Assembly (NCBI GenBank): GCA_963663495.1
Contig: OY760427.1
Location: 1,922,001 to 1,986,000, forward strand
Direction of reading: 5' to 3'
Source of the DNA: G963663495 sp963663495
GTDB taxonomy: Bacteria; Bacteroidota; Rhodothermia; Rhodothermales; Bin80
Length of the DNA stretch: 64,000 nucleotides
The notes beneath the pieces are model-generated. The model did not search any database, was not told the origin of the DNA, and saw only the letters and a program-made list of their open reading frames with translations. Below, piece after piece: positions 8,725 to 18,168 of the stretch. Position 1 is the first letter of the stretch; each line of letters begins with the position of its first letter. The translations under genes and the position numbers were made by a program.

Positions 8725-9872
8725 TGAAAGATTATTATCAGGTACTCGGTGTAGACCGTAATGCGACCGCCGACGAACTGAAGAAGGCCTACCGAAAGAA
8801 GGCCCTTCAATACCATCCGGATCGTAACCCCGACAACAAGGAGGCCGAGGACCGTTTCAAGCAGGCGGCAGAGGCCTACGAGGTGCTCTCAGACGAGCAG
8901 AAGCGTGCAGAGTATGATCGCTTCGGGCGTGTTAATCCGCGCAATGGCGGTGCCGGGTTTAATGATGTTGGCGACATTTTCAGTGCCTTCAGCGATATTT
9001 TCAGCGGGGGCGGCAGACTTGAGGATTTATTTGGGAGTGGAGGTTCTCGTCCGCGGGGGCGCTCGTCGGGACAGCGTGGCGAAGGACTGCGCGTCCAGCT
9101 GCCGCTTACCTTGAAGGAGATCGGTGATGGAGTTGAGAAGCGCCTCAGGGTGCGCCGGTTTGTCGGTTGTGATTCATGCTCCGGAACGGGTGCGGAAGGG
9201 GGGAGCGCCGCCCGCAAGGTGTGTGCATCGTGCTCGGGCAGGGGCGAAGTGCGACGGGTACGGCAGACGGTCCTTGGACAGATTGTGAACGTTCAACCCT
9301 GCTCAAACTGTCGTGGAGAGGGACAGGTTATTGAACATCTATGCAATACATGCAGAGGCTTGGGAAGGGTGCACGGTGAATCCATGGTGTCGGTGAATGT
9401 ACCCGCAGGAGTGGAAGAGGGCAACTACCTGAGCCTTCGCGGGCATGGGAACGCGGGCATTCGCGGAGGTCCGGCTGGGGACCTGCGTGTTGAGATCAGG
9501 GAGATGCCGCACGAGCACTTTGATCGGGACGGGAGTGACTTGCACTATAGTGTGCAGATCACCTTTGCCGATGCCGCATTAGGGGCTGAGGTTGAAGTGC
9601 CGACACTGCGTGGTCGTGCACGCCTTGTTATTGATCCTGGTACCCAGTCGGGGAAAATGCTGCGCATGCGAGGAAAGGGTCTCAAGCAGCTGAACTCCGC
9701 GGTGCGCGGAGACCAATATGTTACGGTTCAGGTTTGGACGCCCAATGCGCTCGGTGATGAGGAACGTGCGTTGCTTGAGGAGATGAGAGAACTGGAAGGG
9801 TTTGACCCTACCCCGCAAGCCGGGAAGGATAGTAAGTCGTTCTTCAGCCGCGTAAAGGACGTATTCGCGTAG
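8724..9872 (+). CDS. dnaJ: Chaperone DnaJ (Hsp40)
   Basis: Stimulates DnaK ATP hydrolysis and delivers substrates. J domain with the HPD motif (ALQYHPDRNPDNKE); Gly/Phe-rich linker with FNDVGDIFSAFSDIFSGGG; four zinc-binding CxxCxGxG repeats (CDSCSGTG, CASCSGRG, CSNCRGEG, CNTCRGLG); then the substrate-binding domain. 382 aa, full length. It is third gene of hrcA-grpE-dnaJ; dnaK is not in the window, so DnaK must be encoded elsewhere. Confidence 0.97.
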   Translation: MKDYYQVLGVDRNATADELKKAYRKKALQYHPDRNPDNKEAEDRFKQAAEAYEVLSDEQKRAEYDRFGRVNPRNGGAGFNDVGDIFSAFSDIFSGGGRLEDLFGSGGSRPRGRSSGQRGEGLRVQLPLTLKEIGDGVEKRLRVRRFVGCDSCSGTGAEGGSAARKVCASCSGRGEVRRVRQTVLGQIVNVQPCSNCRGEGQVIEHLCNTCRGLGRVHGESMVSVNVPAGVEEGNYLSLRGHGNAGIRGGPAGDLRVEIREMPHEHFDRDGSDLHYSVQITFADAALGAEVEVPTLRGRARLVIDPGTQSGKMLRMRGKGLKQLNSAVRGDQYVTVQVWTPNALGDEERALLEEMRELEGFDPTPQAGKDSKSFFSRVKDVFA

Positions 9873-10225
9873 AGATTGCGATATTGGGGCAATCCGTGGG
9901 AAGCTCGCCTTAACAATCAGGTGCGTCCAATTAATGGTATGCGTAAACCTGCGTTCCGCAGTATTCCTGGACGCACAACCCGGCTGGACTACCCTTACCC
10001 CACAACAGGCTCTAACGTGGTGAAACGTGTTGTGATACGTCGCAGTACGTTTCAGAGTCGGGTATAACGAATACTCAGTGTTCTGTGCAATGGCGAGTGC
10101 CTGGAAAGGGTTCTCGCGGATGATCGTTGGCAAACAGAATGCGCGATGCCTTCAGATTTGCTCTGACTTGCGAGGCATTTATGACCCGTGGCGACAGCAC
10201 CGTTATCGCCCTGAACGATAAGTTA
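9873..10225. other. Non-coding region with an IS4/DUF4338 transposase remnant
   Basis: No credible gene. Around 10086-10128 the plus strand encodes CNGECLERVLADDRW, which matches CNGERLDRVLADDRW at the start of the broken DUF4338 transposase near 35687. This is therefore likely the decayed 5' end of a related element, with similarity lost after the Trp codon. Confidence 0.5.
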
Positions 10226-10396
10226 GGGAGTTATATGGCTGAATGCCACGCGTTTTCGCAGGAATTACTTTTTGTGCTTTGGTGGTGCAGACAGGATGGC
10301 TTTCGCCAGTTGTTCATAATCGGCTCCCGCTTTTCGCGAAAAACCTGCAATTATTTCGAAAACCTCAGCAAATGGGTACTCAGCCATATAACTCCC
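10226..10396. repeat. Palindromic dispersed repeat, copy B (complete, 17-bp inverted termini)
   Basis: A 171-bp unit bounded by perfect inverted repeats: GGGAGTTATATGGCTGA (10226-10242) and its complement (10380-10396). On the minus strand it contains the codons for EQLAKAILSAPPKHKK and a stop. It has no transposase of its own and looks like a MITE or a palindromic element related to the ends of the TnpB elements (which begin GGGAGTTATATACC). Confidence 0.8.
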
Positions 10397-10400
10397 AAAT

Positions 10401-10433
10401 AGTTGCACCGGCCCGACCCGTCCCGGTGCAACT
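10401..10433. terminator. 11-bp stem hairpin
   Basis: AGTTGCACCGG pairs perfectly with CCGGTGCAACT around an 11-nt loop, right beside repeat copy B. No T-run follows on either strand, so a terminator role is only a possibility. Confidence 0.3.
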
Positions 10434-11237
10434 GAGACATGCCCGAAGTCATCCACATTGCGGAAAAATGAAACCCGCAAGACTGTCTATGACCGCTGCG
10501 ACCCATTTGAACACACTGGATTCTCTGTTTCTCAGGGTTCTCGCACAAGAGCGGGATAACGAGGCTGGGATCAACAAGTGCCTTACGTGCGGCGCAATGG
10601 CGAGGGATTCGATGCAGGAATTGGGAAAGCTCGTTGGCAACAGCAGAGCCGGCGTGCGAAGCGCGGCACAAGCATCATGATAAAAGTTCTGAATGCATTC
10701 ACTGCACGAGGCGAGGCTTTCGGTAAAATCCTATGTTCGATTGGACGAGCGCTCCCGGTACTACACCATGTACGGATGGGGGCGCGGCTGGGTTGGAGTA
10801 GCTACGGGGAAATTGATAAATGCGTTATGCGAAAAAGATGCAATTTGTTGCTATTGTTCATCCTAACGCCGGTCGAGCTCTGGGCGCAAACGGACGGCAA
10901 GTTCATTGATGACGGTGGTTGGGAAACACGATCGCCTGCTACTGTGCTCCGCCTTGTAGCGCTGACATCTTTATTAACACGAGCTTGCTTGTCGTATCAG
11001 TCTTACTCATCGAACAGGTGGAAAATAGTTGACGTTGATCACGGGCAGGAATGATGTCTGACTTGGGGCGGACGATGCGGTCATTTTTTCTTGCAACAGG
11101 TTCCTGCCCAAACACATTGCGTGGTGTCTCGCAGGACATGCCTGAGGCTAAGAACCAAACTGGTGGTTCGCGATTTAGTGGGACCTAAGGGACTTGGCTG
11201 TGGCTCTTTTGAGTTCATTGGTTGTTGACGACTGAAC
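10434..11237. other. Decayed intergenic region
   Basis: Mostly without convincing genes. At 10580-10640 the plus strand reads RNGEGFDAGIGKARW, spaced exactly like the NGE...RW start of the DUF4338 transposase, so this may be another worn remnant. A short exported-looking ORF at 10827 is listed separately. Confidence 0.35.
10827..11054 (+). CDS. Possible small secreted protein, probably decayed
   Basis: 75 codons starting MRKRCNLLLLFILTPVELWA, which resembles a signal peptide, followed by QTDGKFIDDGGWETRSPA. Around 10965 the natural continuation appears to jump to another frame that reads FINTSLLVVSVLLIEQ, a hydrophobic segment. The gene may thus be a frameshifted remnant of a small membrane protein. 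No family recognised. Confidence 0.25.
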   Translation: MRKRCNLLLLFILTPVELWAQTDGKFIDDGGWETRSPATVLRLVALTSLLTRACLSYQSYSSNRWKIVDVDHGQE

Positions 11238-11780
11238 ATGCCCTACCTAGCCACTTCCACCATGCCTCATCCGCCTGATATGGATTCATTCCGGGACGCG
11301 ATGAGTTGCGTTCCGTCGCCGGTGACAGTGGTGACTGCGCGCGATGGAAAAGAAATCAGGGGTATCACCATCGGATCGTTTACCAGCGTTTCATTGGAAC
11401 CGATGCTGGTATCATTCAATGTTGCCTGCACCGCCCAGATACATGACATGATTACTGCGACCCCGCGCTTCACTGTTCACCTGCTCTCCGAGGAGCAAGC
11501 ACCGCTTAGTTCTCGCTTTGCAAATCCTGACCGCACCAGTGTAGAGCAATTTGCTGATGTAGAATATGTATTGGATGACCACGGGATTCCGGTGCTTGGC
11601 GGTGCCATCGCCGTATTCCAGTGCGTCCCGCACGCAAATATGCCGGCGGGAGATCATACACTCATTGTGGCGAGAGTAGAAGCCGTCACCATCCCCGGAC
11701 GGAAGAAGCCGTTGATCTACGTTGACCGCAGCTACCGCATGCTAGGTCAAGGTATTGATGTGCCCGTATGCCCGTTCTAA
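11238..11780 (+). CDS. Flavin reductase-like FMN-binding protein
   Basis: A 180-aa split-barrel flavoprotein of the flavin reductase (HpaC/RutF-like) family, which supplies reduced FMN/FAD using NAD(P)H or works as a component of two-component monooxygenases. Motifs: VPSPVTVVTARDGKEIRGITIGSFTSVSLEPMLVSF at the N-terminus (residues 20-60) and AGDHTLIVARVEAV near residue 145. ATG 11238 is used; ATG at 11262 would also fit. No monooxygenase partner is adjacent, so the physiological acceptor is unknown. Confidence 0.85.
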   Translation: MPYLATSTMPHPPDMDSFRDAMSCVPSPVTVVTARDGKEIRGITIGSFTSVSLEPMLVSFNVACTAQIHDMITATPRFTVHLLSEEQAPLSSRFANPDRTSVEQFADVEYVLDDHGIPVLGGAIAVFQCVPHANMPAGDHTLIVARVEAVTIPGRKKPLIYVDRSYRMLGQGIDVPVCPF

Positions 11781-11873
11781 CACGCTGCCCGCAAGTGGCT
11801 TATCTTCATCCGGCGATCGCCCGAACTCGGAGACTTGCCTCACTAACACGGTCCTGGCCGGATACCTGAACAC

Positions 11874-14483
11874 ATGGCAGCATACCCGTTCAAGCAAGTA
11901 GAGAAAAAATGGCAGGCGTACTGGGAGGTTCATAAGACCTTTCGTACCCCCGAGGATGTGGATACGTCAAAGCCGAAGTACTACGTGCTTGACATGTTTC
12001 CCTATCCGAGTGGGGCCGGCCTGCATGTGGGGCATCCCGAAGGCTATACGGCGACAGATATTGTCGCGCGATACAAGCGGATGAAGGGATTCAATGTCCT
12101 GCACCCTATTGGATGGGATGCGTTCGGGTTACCTGCCGAGCAGTATGCTTTGCGCACAGGAACCCATCCCAAGACGACGACAGAAGCAAATGTAAAGCGT
12201 TTTCGGGAACAGCTGAAGTCACTCGGGCTCTCGTACGACTGGGAAAGGGAGGTGGATACAACGGATCCATCCTACTATCGGTGGACGCAGTGGATATTCA
12301 GTAAGCTGATGGAAAAAGGCTTGGCCTACGAGGCCGAGGTGCCTGTCTGGTGGTGCGAGGAGCTGGGCACTACACTTGCAAATGAGGAGGTCGTCGCCGG
12401 AAAAAGCGAAATCGGAGGGCATCCGTGTGAACGCAGAAACCTTAGACAGTGGGTACTCCGAATTACGGAGTATGCGGAACGCCTCCTGACCGGGCTTGAC
12501 AGCGCTGATTGGCCGAGCAGCACAAAGCAAATGCAGCGCAACTGGATTGGGCGCAGCGAAGGAGCAGAGATAGACTTCAAGATCGTTAAAGGCGATCATG
12601 TCATCCGCGTCTACACCACGCGGCCGGACACGCTGTTCGGTGCTACTTACATGGTGCTTGCACCGGAGCACGAGTTGGTACCATGGCTGACCACGCCTCA
12701 GCACCGGGAAGCGGTTGATGCCTACAGGGTCCGGGCAGCTCGCAAGAGTGACTTGGAGCGCACAGAGCTGCAGAAGACCAAGACGGGTGTCTTTACGGGA
12801 GGCTATGCTATCAACCCGGCAAGCGGCGACCACATTCCGGTTTGGGTTGCGGACTATGTGCTGGTGTCCTACGGCACTGGTGCAATTATGGGCGTGCCGG
12901 GGCAGGATGATCGGGATTGGGCTTTTGCTGCCGCATTTGACCTGCCCATCAGGCGGACGGTCCAGCCATCTGATGGTTTTGTAGGCAAAGCGTATCTCGG
13001 CGATGGCCCGGCAATAAATAGCGGTTTCCTGAACGGCCTTCGAATGGAAGAGGCCAAGGAGCGCATGATAGCATGGTTGGAGGAGGCGGGGTGCGGTAGC
13101 CGGAAGGTCAACTACAAACTGAGAGACTGGCTCTTTTCCCGTCAGCGGTACTGGGGCGAGCCGCTGCCTATTATCTACGTTGATGGCGTTGCGAAGGGAT
13201 TGCCCGAAAAAGAGCTTCCGGTTGCGCTACCGGATCTGAAAGAGTTCAAACCCAGCGGCTCCCCGGAAGGCCCGCTATCATCGGCTACCGATTGGATTGC
13301 CACGACAGACCCGGAAACGGGTGCGCCGGCAAGGAGAGAGACCAACACCATGCCGCAGTGGGCTGGCTCGTGCTGGTACTACCTGCGTTACATTGATCCG
13401 GACAATGATAAGATGCTAGTTGATCCGGAAAAGGAAAAGTACTGGATGCCGGTCGACTTGTATGTCGGGGGAGCCGAACATGCAGTGCTCCACCTGCTGT
13501 ATGCCCGGTTCTGGCATATGATGTTATACGATGTCGGGGTTGTAAGTACCCCTGAGCCATTTGTCAGGCTCGTGCACCAGGGCATGATTCTGGGTGAGCT
13601 GGAGTACACAACCTACCGAGAGCCCGGCACGGGCAGGCAAGTATCTGCTACTGAGGTATCCGATGGCGTAATACGTGGAACGACCTTTTTGGTGGAAACC
13701 GCGCGCGTAGACGAATCGGATGTGACCAAGGAGGGGGATCACTTTGTCCTGCAGAAGGCGCCGGAGATACAGCTTGACGTGCGGGCTCACAAGATGAGCA
13801 AGAGCCGCAACAACGTCGTCAACCCGGATGACATTGTTGAGGAATACGGTGCGGATGCGTTTCGGCTGTACGAAATGTTTATGGGTCCCCTTGAGCATGT
13901 CAAGCCATGGAATACACGCGGAGTAGAAGGCACATCCCGGTTCTTGAACCGGGTTTGGAGGCTGCTCGCAAACGAACCGGGCGGGCTTAGCGCCCGCGTG
14001 CGCGATTGCGCACCGACTACCGAACATAATCGATTGTTGCACCGCACCATTCAAAGGGTATCCGACGACATTGATGCCCTCCGTATGAATACAGCGATCG
14101 CCGCGTTGATGGAGTTCGTTAACGCAGCCTACAAGTGGCAAATGGTGCCGCACGAGGTGGCAGAAACATTCGTGTTATTGTTATCCCCTTTTGCACCACA
14201 TGCGGCCGAGGACCTATGGCATCGACTTGGCCACGAAGGCACCCTGGCATATGCGGATTGGCCCGTGGTGGAAAAGGCGTATTTGCAGGTGGACTCCGTC
14301 AGGATTGCTGTCCAGGTTAACGGTAAGGTACGTGGAACCATCGAGGTGCAGGCAGATGCTGAACGGGAGGATGTGCTAGCCGCCGCCCGGCGGCTCAAGA
14401 ACGTGGCGAGGTATCTGGAGGCCAAATCGCTGCGGAAGAATATCTACGTTCCGGGACGGATTGTGAACTTTGTGGTGGGCTAG
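11874..14483 (+). CDS. leuS: Leucyl-tRNA synthetase
   Basis: Charges tRNA-Leu. 869 aa, normal bacterial length. The HIGH-type motif is LHVGHPEGY (about residue 50), in the context DMFPYPSGAG. The CP1 editing domain occupies roughly residues 220-410. The KMSKS loop is intact at about residue 640 (AHKMSKSRNNVV). The anticodon-binding domain and C-terminal VQVNGKVRGTIEVQADA are present. The start ATG at 11874 matches the family (YPFKQVEKKWQAYW). Confidence 0.98.
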   Translation: MAAYPFKQVEKKWQAYWEVHKTFRTPEDVDTSKPKYYVLDMFPYPSGAGLHVGHPEGYTATDIVARYKRMKGFNVLHPIGWDAFGLPAEQYALRTGTHPKTTTEANVKRFREQLKSLGLSYDWEREVDTTDPSYYRWTQWIFSKLMEKGLAYEAEVPVWWCEELGTTLANEEVVAGKSEIGGHPCERRNLRQWVLRITEYAERLLTGLDSADWPSSTKQMQRNWIGRSEGAEIDFKIVKGDHVIRVYTTRPDTLFGATYMVLAPEHELVPWLTTPQHREAVDAYRVRAARKSDLERTELQKTKTGVFTGGYAINPASGDHIPVWVADYVLVSYGTGAIMGVPGQDDRDWAFAAAFDLPIRRTVQPSDGFVGKAYLGDGPAINSGFLNGLRMEEAKERMIAWLEEAGCGSRKVNYKLRDWLFSRQRYWGEPLPIIYVDGVAKGLPEKELPVALPDLKEFKPSGSPEGPLSSATDWIATTDPETGAPARRETNTMPQWAGSCWYYLRYIDPDNDKMLVDPEKEKYWMPVDLYVGGAEHAVLHLLYARFWHMMLYDVGVVSTPEPFVRLVHQGMILGELEYTTYREPGTGRQVSATEVSDGVIRGTTFLVETARVDESDVTKEGDHFVLQKAPEIQLDVRAHKMSKSRNNVVNPDDIVEEYGADAFRLYEMFMGPLEHVKPWNTRGVEGTSRFLNRVWRLLANEPGGLSARVRDCAPTTEHNRLLHRTIQRVSDDIDALRMNTAIAALMEFVNAAYKWQMVPHEVAETFVLLLSPFAPHAAEDLWHRLGHEGTLAYADWPVVEKAYLQVDSVRIAVQVNGKVRGTIEVQADAEREDVLAAARRLKNVARYLEAKSLRKNIYVPGRIVNFVVG

Positions 14484-14484
14484 C

Positions 14485-15213
14485 GTGCAGGATCCCGTGG
14501 ACGTACTAGCCGTGTCTGCGCACCCGGACGATGCTGAATTGAATGCGGGCGGCACGCTGTGTCTGCTTGCGAAGCAGGGATATCGCACCGGTATTGTTGA
14601 TCTGACCCGCGGGGAGTTGGGGACGCGCGGATCGCCGGCATTACGCAGCAAGGAGGCTGAACGTGCTTCCGCCGTAATGGGCTTGGCCTTTCGTTGCAAC
14701 CTGGGTCTCCCGGACGGCGGGATTACCGCAAGTCCGGAGCACCGACTCCAGCTGATATCCGTGCTGCGTCAAGTGCGTCCTCGCGTGGTGCTGTTGCACC
14801 CGACAGCGTGTCGGCATCCTGATCATGCTCGGGCTGCGCGGTTAACGTTGGAAGCATGTTTTTACAGTGGACTTGAAAAGCTCCCCACCGGGCCACAACC
14901 GGCGGAGGCCGCCTGGAGACCGAACCATCTGCTGCACTTTGAGGAAGTGCAGCAGATGGACCACAGCTTTGTGGTAGATGTGAGTCAGACGTGGGACCAG
15001 CGTATGCGCGCGGTGCGGGCATACGGGTCGCAGTTTTACAGCCCGGAAAACGCCGGCGCAAAGACGTTTATTTCAACGCCGGCTTTTCTGCGTTGGGTTG
15101 AGGCGCGCGCACGCGCACTAGGGTTCTCTATCGGAGCCGAGTATGGAGAGGCCTTTCAGTACAGAGGGACGTTGGGAGTGGCACGGCCTATGGATTTGCT
15201 GTTTGGCCACTAA
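14485..15213 (+). CDS. bshB1: Bacillithiol biosynthesis deacetylase BshB1 (PIG-L family)
   Basis: Zn-dependent deacetylase removing acetate from GlcNAc-malate in bacillithiol synthesis. The metal motif AHPDDAEL is near residue 12; GTRGSPALRSKEAERASAVMGL and HPTACRHPDHARAARLT are typical of BshB1; the C-terminal SQFYSPENAGAKTFISTP fits the subfamily. The GTG at 14485 is the best start, one base after the leuS stop; the frame is open upstream but would overlap leuS. Length 242 aa. bshA and bshC are not in the window. Confidence 0.9.
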   Translation: MQDPVDVLAVSAHPDDAELNAGGTLCLLAKQGYRTGIVDLTRGELGTRGSPALRSKEAERASAVMGLAFRCNLGLPDGGITASPEHRLQLISVLRQVRPRVVLLHPTACRHPDHARAARLTLEACFYSGLEKLPTGPQPAEAAWRPNHLLHFEEVQQMDHSFVVDVSQTWDQRMRAVRAYGSQFYSPENAGAKTFISTPAFLRWVEARARALGFSIGAEYGEAFQYRGTLGVARPMDLLFGH

Positions 15214-15251
15214 CTTCAGGGCATCCCTGTACCGGGTGTTCCATAGCATTT

Positions 15252-15280
15252 TTGCAGCACGGGCTGGAGTGCGGTATATT
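15252..15280 (+). promoter_or_regulatory. Candidate promoter for efp-accB-accC
   Basis: TTGCAG (15252-15257), a 17-bp spacer and TATATT (15275-15280) end 23 nt before the efp GTG. The spacing is that of a housekeeping promoter. It lies in the only sizeable gap between bshB1 and efp. Confidence 0.4.
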
Positions 15281-15303
15281 CCGTGTTCACAAACGCAAAA
15301 ACA

Positions 15304-15870
15304 GTGGCGTCAACATCAGAATTCCGGAATGGCTTCACCATGGAGCAGGGTAAAGGGATCTGGCAGATCGTCAAGTTCCAACATGTGAAGCCGGGTAAAG
15401 GCAGCGCTTTCGTACGGACCACCTTGCGCAATGTGCGTACCGGTCAAGTTGTTGACAAGACATTCCGTGCTGGCGAGCGGGTCAAGGAAGCTCGCGTGGA
15501 ACGGCGAACGCATCAGTATCTTTATGAAGATTCCCTCGGGATGCACTTTATGGATGTGGAGGACTACTCCCAGTTCGCACTTCAGCCATCGAAAATTGAG
15601 AAGCGAGAGTATCTTAAGGAAGGTGGAGAGATTGACATTCTGTTCCACGCGGAGACCGAAGAGCCAATACGTGCAGAGATGCCGAAAAGTGTTGAGTTGG
15701 CGGTTGTGCGAGCGGATCCTGGTCTCAGAGGAGACACGGCTACGGGGGCTACGAAGGAGGTCACTGTTGAGAGCGGTGCGGTCTTGAATACGCCGCTCTT
15801 TGTTGAGGTAGGTGACATTGTGCGCGTCAACACGGAAACGGGTGCGTATGTCACTCGAGTGACCTCTTAA
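15304..15870 (+). CDS. efp: Translation elongation factor P
   Basis: Relieves ribosome stalling at polyproline stretches. 188 aa, family standard, when begun at GTG 15304 (ASTSEFRNGFTMEQGKG). An upstream ATG at 15283 would add seven non-conserved residues. The modifiable loop lysine is in FQHVKPGKGSAFVRT. The three beta-barrel domains end in the usual VNTETGAYVTRV. It is followed at 31 nt by accB, an arrangement common in Bacteroidota-like genomes. Confidence 0.96.
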   Translation: MASTSEFRNGFTMEQGKGIWQIVKFQHVKPGKGSAFVRTTLRNVRTGQVVDKTFRAGERVKEARVERRTHQYLYEDSLGMHFMDVEDYSQFALQPSKIEKREYLKEGGEIDILFHAETEEPIRAEMPKSVELAVVRADPGLRGDTATGATKEVTVESGAVLNTPLFVEVGDIVRVNTETGAYVTRVTS

Positions 15871-15901
15871 GGGAGGGATTTCCACCAAGCGGATAGCCTG
15901 C

Positions 15902-16387
15902 ATGGATCTTTCAAGAATACGGGAGCTAATAAAGGTTGCTACGGAAGCGAAGGCTGCCGAAGTAGAGATTGAAGAACATGGGGTTCGAATTATCGTGCGT
16001 AAGGAGAGTCCGGCCGTGACCTTGCAGCCGCCTTTGGTGCTGACTAGCTACCAGCAGCCGCCGAACGTGCAGCCCGTGCCGGTACAGCCCGTCAGACCGG
16101 TCCCACCAGGTCCTGCGCCGGTGCCAACGGCGCAGGATGAGACAATTGGTGTTACCGTGGAGGCCCCAACACCGGGAACGTATTATTCTGCTCCTTCGCC
16201 GGACGCTTCGCCTTTTGTATCTGTGGGGGATGCGGTAAAGCCAGGAGATACGCTATGTATCATTGAGGCCATGAAGCTTATGAATGAGATAGACTGTGAG
16301 GTGGCAGGAACCGTGACGGATGTGTTGGTAAAGAATTCCGAGCCTGTCGAGTACGGGCAGCCGCTTTTTGTTATTGACCCGGCCTAG
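15902..16387 (+). CDS. accB: Biotin carboxyl carrier protein of acetyl-CoA carboxylase
   Basis: Carries the biotin that shuttles CO2 in the first step of fatty-acid synthesis. Conserved N-terminus DLSRIRELIKVATEAKAAEVEIE, a Pro-rich linker around residues 55-80, and the biotinyl domain with the EAMKLMNEI motif whose Lys is biotinylated. 161 aa. It precedes accC and the pair form the usual ACC subcomplex. Malonyl-CoA made here would also feed the polyketide synthase at 57675. Confidence 0.96.
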   Translation: MDLSRIRELIKVATEAKAAEVEIEEHGVRIIVRKESPAVTLQPPLVLTSYQQPPNVQPVPVQPVRPVPPGPAPVPTAQDETIGVTVEAPTPGTYYSAPSPDASPFVSVGDAVKPGDTLCIIEAMKLMNEIDCEVAGTVTDVLVKNSEPVEYGQPLFVIDPA

Positions 16388-16420
16388 GGGCAGCAGACGC
16401 CGGCGTGCGACAGGTGCCTA

Positions 16421-17758
16421 ATGCGTAAGATTCTAATCGCCAACCGTGGTGAAATTGCCCTGCGCGTTATTCGGACGTGCCGTGAGATGGGGCTGAAAAC
16501 GGTGGCCGTCTATTCGCTGGTGGATAGGGATACGCTGCATGTCAAGTATGCAGACGAAGCGGTCTGTATCGGTTCCGCGCCTTCATCCGACAGCTACCTG
16601 CGCCCAAACAGAATCATTGCCGCAGCAGAAATCACCGGTGCGGATGCTATCCATCCCGGTTATGGTTTCTTGTCCGAGAATGCGGTATTCAGTGCCATCT
16701 GTTCGGATCATGGCATCAAGTTTATTGGGCCCCCACCGCACACGATCACCCTTATGGGTGACAAGAGCCGGGCCAAGGACACTATGCGCGCGGCAGGTGT
16801 TCCGGTCGTACCCGGTTCCGAGGGGGTGGTAGAAACGGTTCACGAGGCGGGCCTGCTGGCTGCTGAGATGGGGTACCCCGTGCTGATCAAGGCTAGTGCG
16901 GGTGGAGGAGGGCGCGGGATGCGGGTTGTATGTTCCAAGGCGGAACTTGAGCAGCAGTTCCATGCGGCTCGGAATGAAGCGCATGCCGCCTTCGGGTCGG
17001 ACGAAGTGTACGTAGAGAAGTTTATTGAAGGCCCTCGGCATATTGAGATCCAAGTATTTTCCGATGCACACGGCAACACGTTCCACATGGGGGAGCGCGA
17101 GTGCTCTATCCAGAGGCGCCACCAGAAGTTATTGGAGGAGGCACCATCGCCTGCTGTAGATGCTGCACTGCGAGAAAAGATGGGTCGGGCCGCAGTGCTG
17201 GGTGCAGCGTCGGTAGACTATGAAGGGGCCGGTACCGTGGAATTCTTGCTTGATTCGCACGGAGAGTTCTATTTCATTGAAATGAACACTCGGATTCAGG
17301 TGGAGCATCCAATTACGGAGGAAGTGACGGGCGAGGATCTGGTCGAACTACAAATCAGAGCAGCCATGGGTGAGCGCCTGCCCCGTTACACAGGAACTCC
17401 TGTCGGGCATGCCATTGAATGCCGCCTCAATGCGGAGGACCCGTACAACGGGTTCAGGCCGTGTCCGGGGACCGTGACATCGTTTCATCCTCCCGGCGGG
17501 CCAGGGGTGCGTGTAGACACGCATGCATATGCCGGCTATTCAATCCCGCCCCACTACGATTCAATGATAGGCAAGCTGATCGTCCACGCGCGCAACCGGG
17601 AGTTCGCAATACGAAAAATGCAGCGGGCAGTGGATGAGTTCGTGCTTGAAGGCGTTCAGACAACGTTACCGTTCTTCAGGGAATTGTTATCCAATCCGGC
17701 ATTCAGGCGGGGCGAATTCACGACGCAGTTTGTAGACGACCTCCAGCTGGCAGCCTAG
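16421..17758 (+). CDS. accC: Biotin carboxylase subunit of acetyl-CoA carboxylase
   Basis: ATP-dependent carboxylation of BCCP-bound biotin. 445 aa, ATP-grasp enzyme. N-terminus MRKILIANRGEIALRVIRT; Gly-rich loop KASAGGGGRGMRVV; HIEIQVFSDAHG; ECSIQRRHQKLLEEAPSP; active-site EMNTRIQVEHPITE. The carboxyltransferase genes accA and accD are absent from the window. The gap to accB is 33 nt. Confidence 0.97.
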   Translation: MRKILIANRGEIALRVIRTCREMGLKTVAVYSLVDRDTLHVKYADEAVCIGSAPSSDSYLRPNRIIAAAEITGADAIHPGYGFLSENAVFSAICSDHGIKFIGPPPHTITLMGDKSRAKDTMRAAGVPVVPGSEGVVETVHEAGLLAAEMGYPVLIKASAGGGGRGMRVVCSKAELEQQFHAARNEAHAAFGSDEVYVEKFIEGPRHIEIQVFSDAHGNTFHMGERECSIQRRHQKLLEEAPSPAVDAALREKMGRAAVLGAASVDYEGAGTVEFLLDSHGEFYFIEMNTRIQVEHPITEEVTGEDLVELQIRAAMGERLPRYTGTPVGHAIECRLNAEDPYNGFRPCPGTVTSFHPPGGPGVRVDTHAYAGYSIPPHYDSMIGKLIVHARNREFAIRKMQRAVDEFVLEGVQTTLPFFRELLSNPAFRRGEFTTQFVDDLQLAA

Positions 17759-17785
17759 CACCGGGCTCCAAACTTGTAACAGGCA

Positions 17786-18163
17786 ATGAAAAACAATGCA
17801 TCGCTGCTTTTCACCGAAGAACATGAATGGGTCCGCGTGGAAGGGAACCATGCCATAATAGGCATTACGGATCATGCCCAGCGTGAGCTCGGTGATGTTG
17901 TGTTTGTTGAGCTTGAGCCTATAGGTGACACGCTGCAGCAGAATGGCATTTTCGGCTCTGTTGAGGCAGTAAAGGCTGTGGCCGATCTTTTTATGCCTGT
18001 TTCCGGCACGATTGTGGAGCACAATGGCGAGCTGGAGGATGACCCTTCGCTGGTCAACACCGATCCGTTTGGGAAGGGTTGGCTGATACGTGTGGAGTTG
18101 GATGATCTCGGGCAGACGGAGTCACTGATGTCGGCCGACGAGTATGCCGCCAAGGTGGGCTAA
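17786..18163 (+). CDS. gcvH: Glycine cleavage system H protein
   Basis: Lipoyl carrier of the glycine cleavage complex. 125 aa. Signature GSVEAVKAVADLFMPVSG contains the lipoylated Lys; N-terminal FTEEHEWVRVEGNHAIIGIT and C-terminal KGWLIRVELDD are standard. The other gcv genes are not nearby. It is followed by guaA after only 5 nt, suggesting co-transcription. Confidence 0.96.
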   Translation: MKNNASLLFTEEHEWVRVEGNHAIIGITDHAQRELGDVVFVELEPIGDTLQQNGIFGSVEAVKAVADLFMPVSGTIVEHNGELEDDPSLVNTDPFGKGWLIRVELDDLGQTESLMSADEYAAKVG

Positions 18164-18168
18164 AGAAG

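Noticed and set aside
14930..14965. Strong inverted repeat inside bshB1 (CTGCTGCACTTTGAGGAAGTGCAGCAG)
   Set aside because: It lies in the middle of a conserved coding region and is likely a codon coincidence rather than a terminator.
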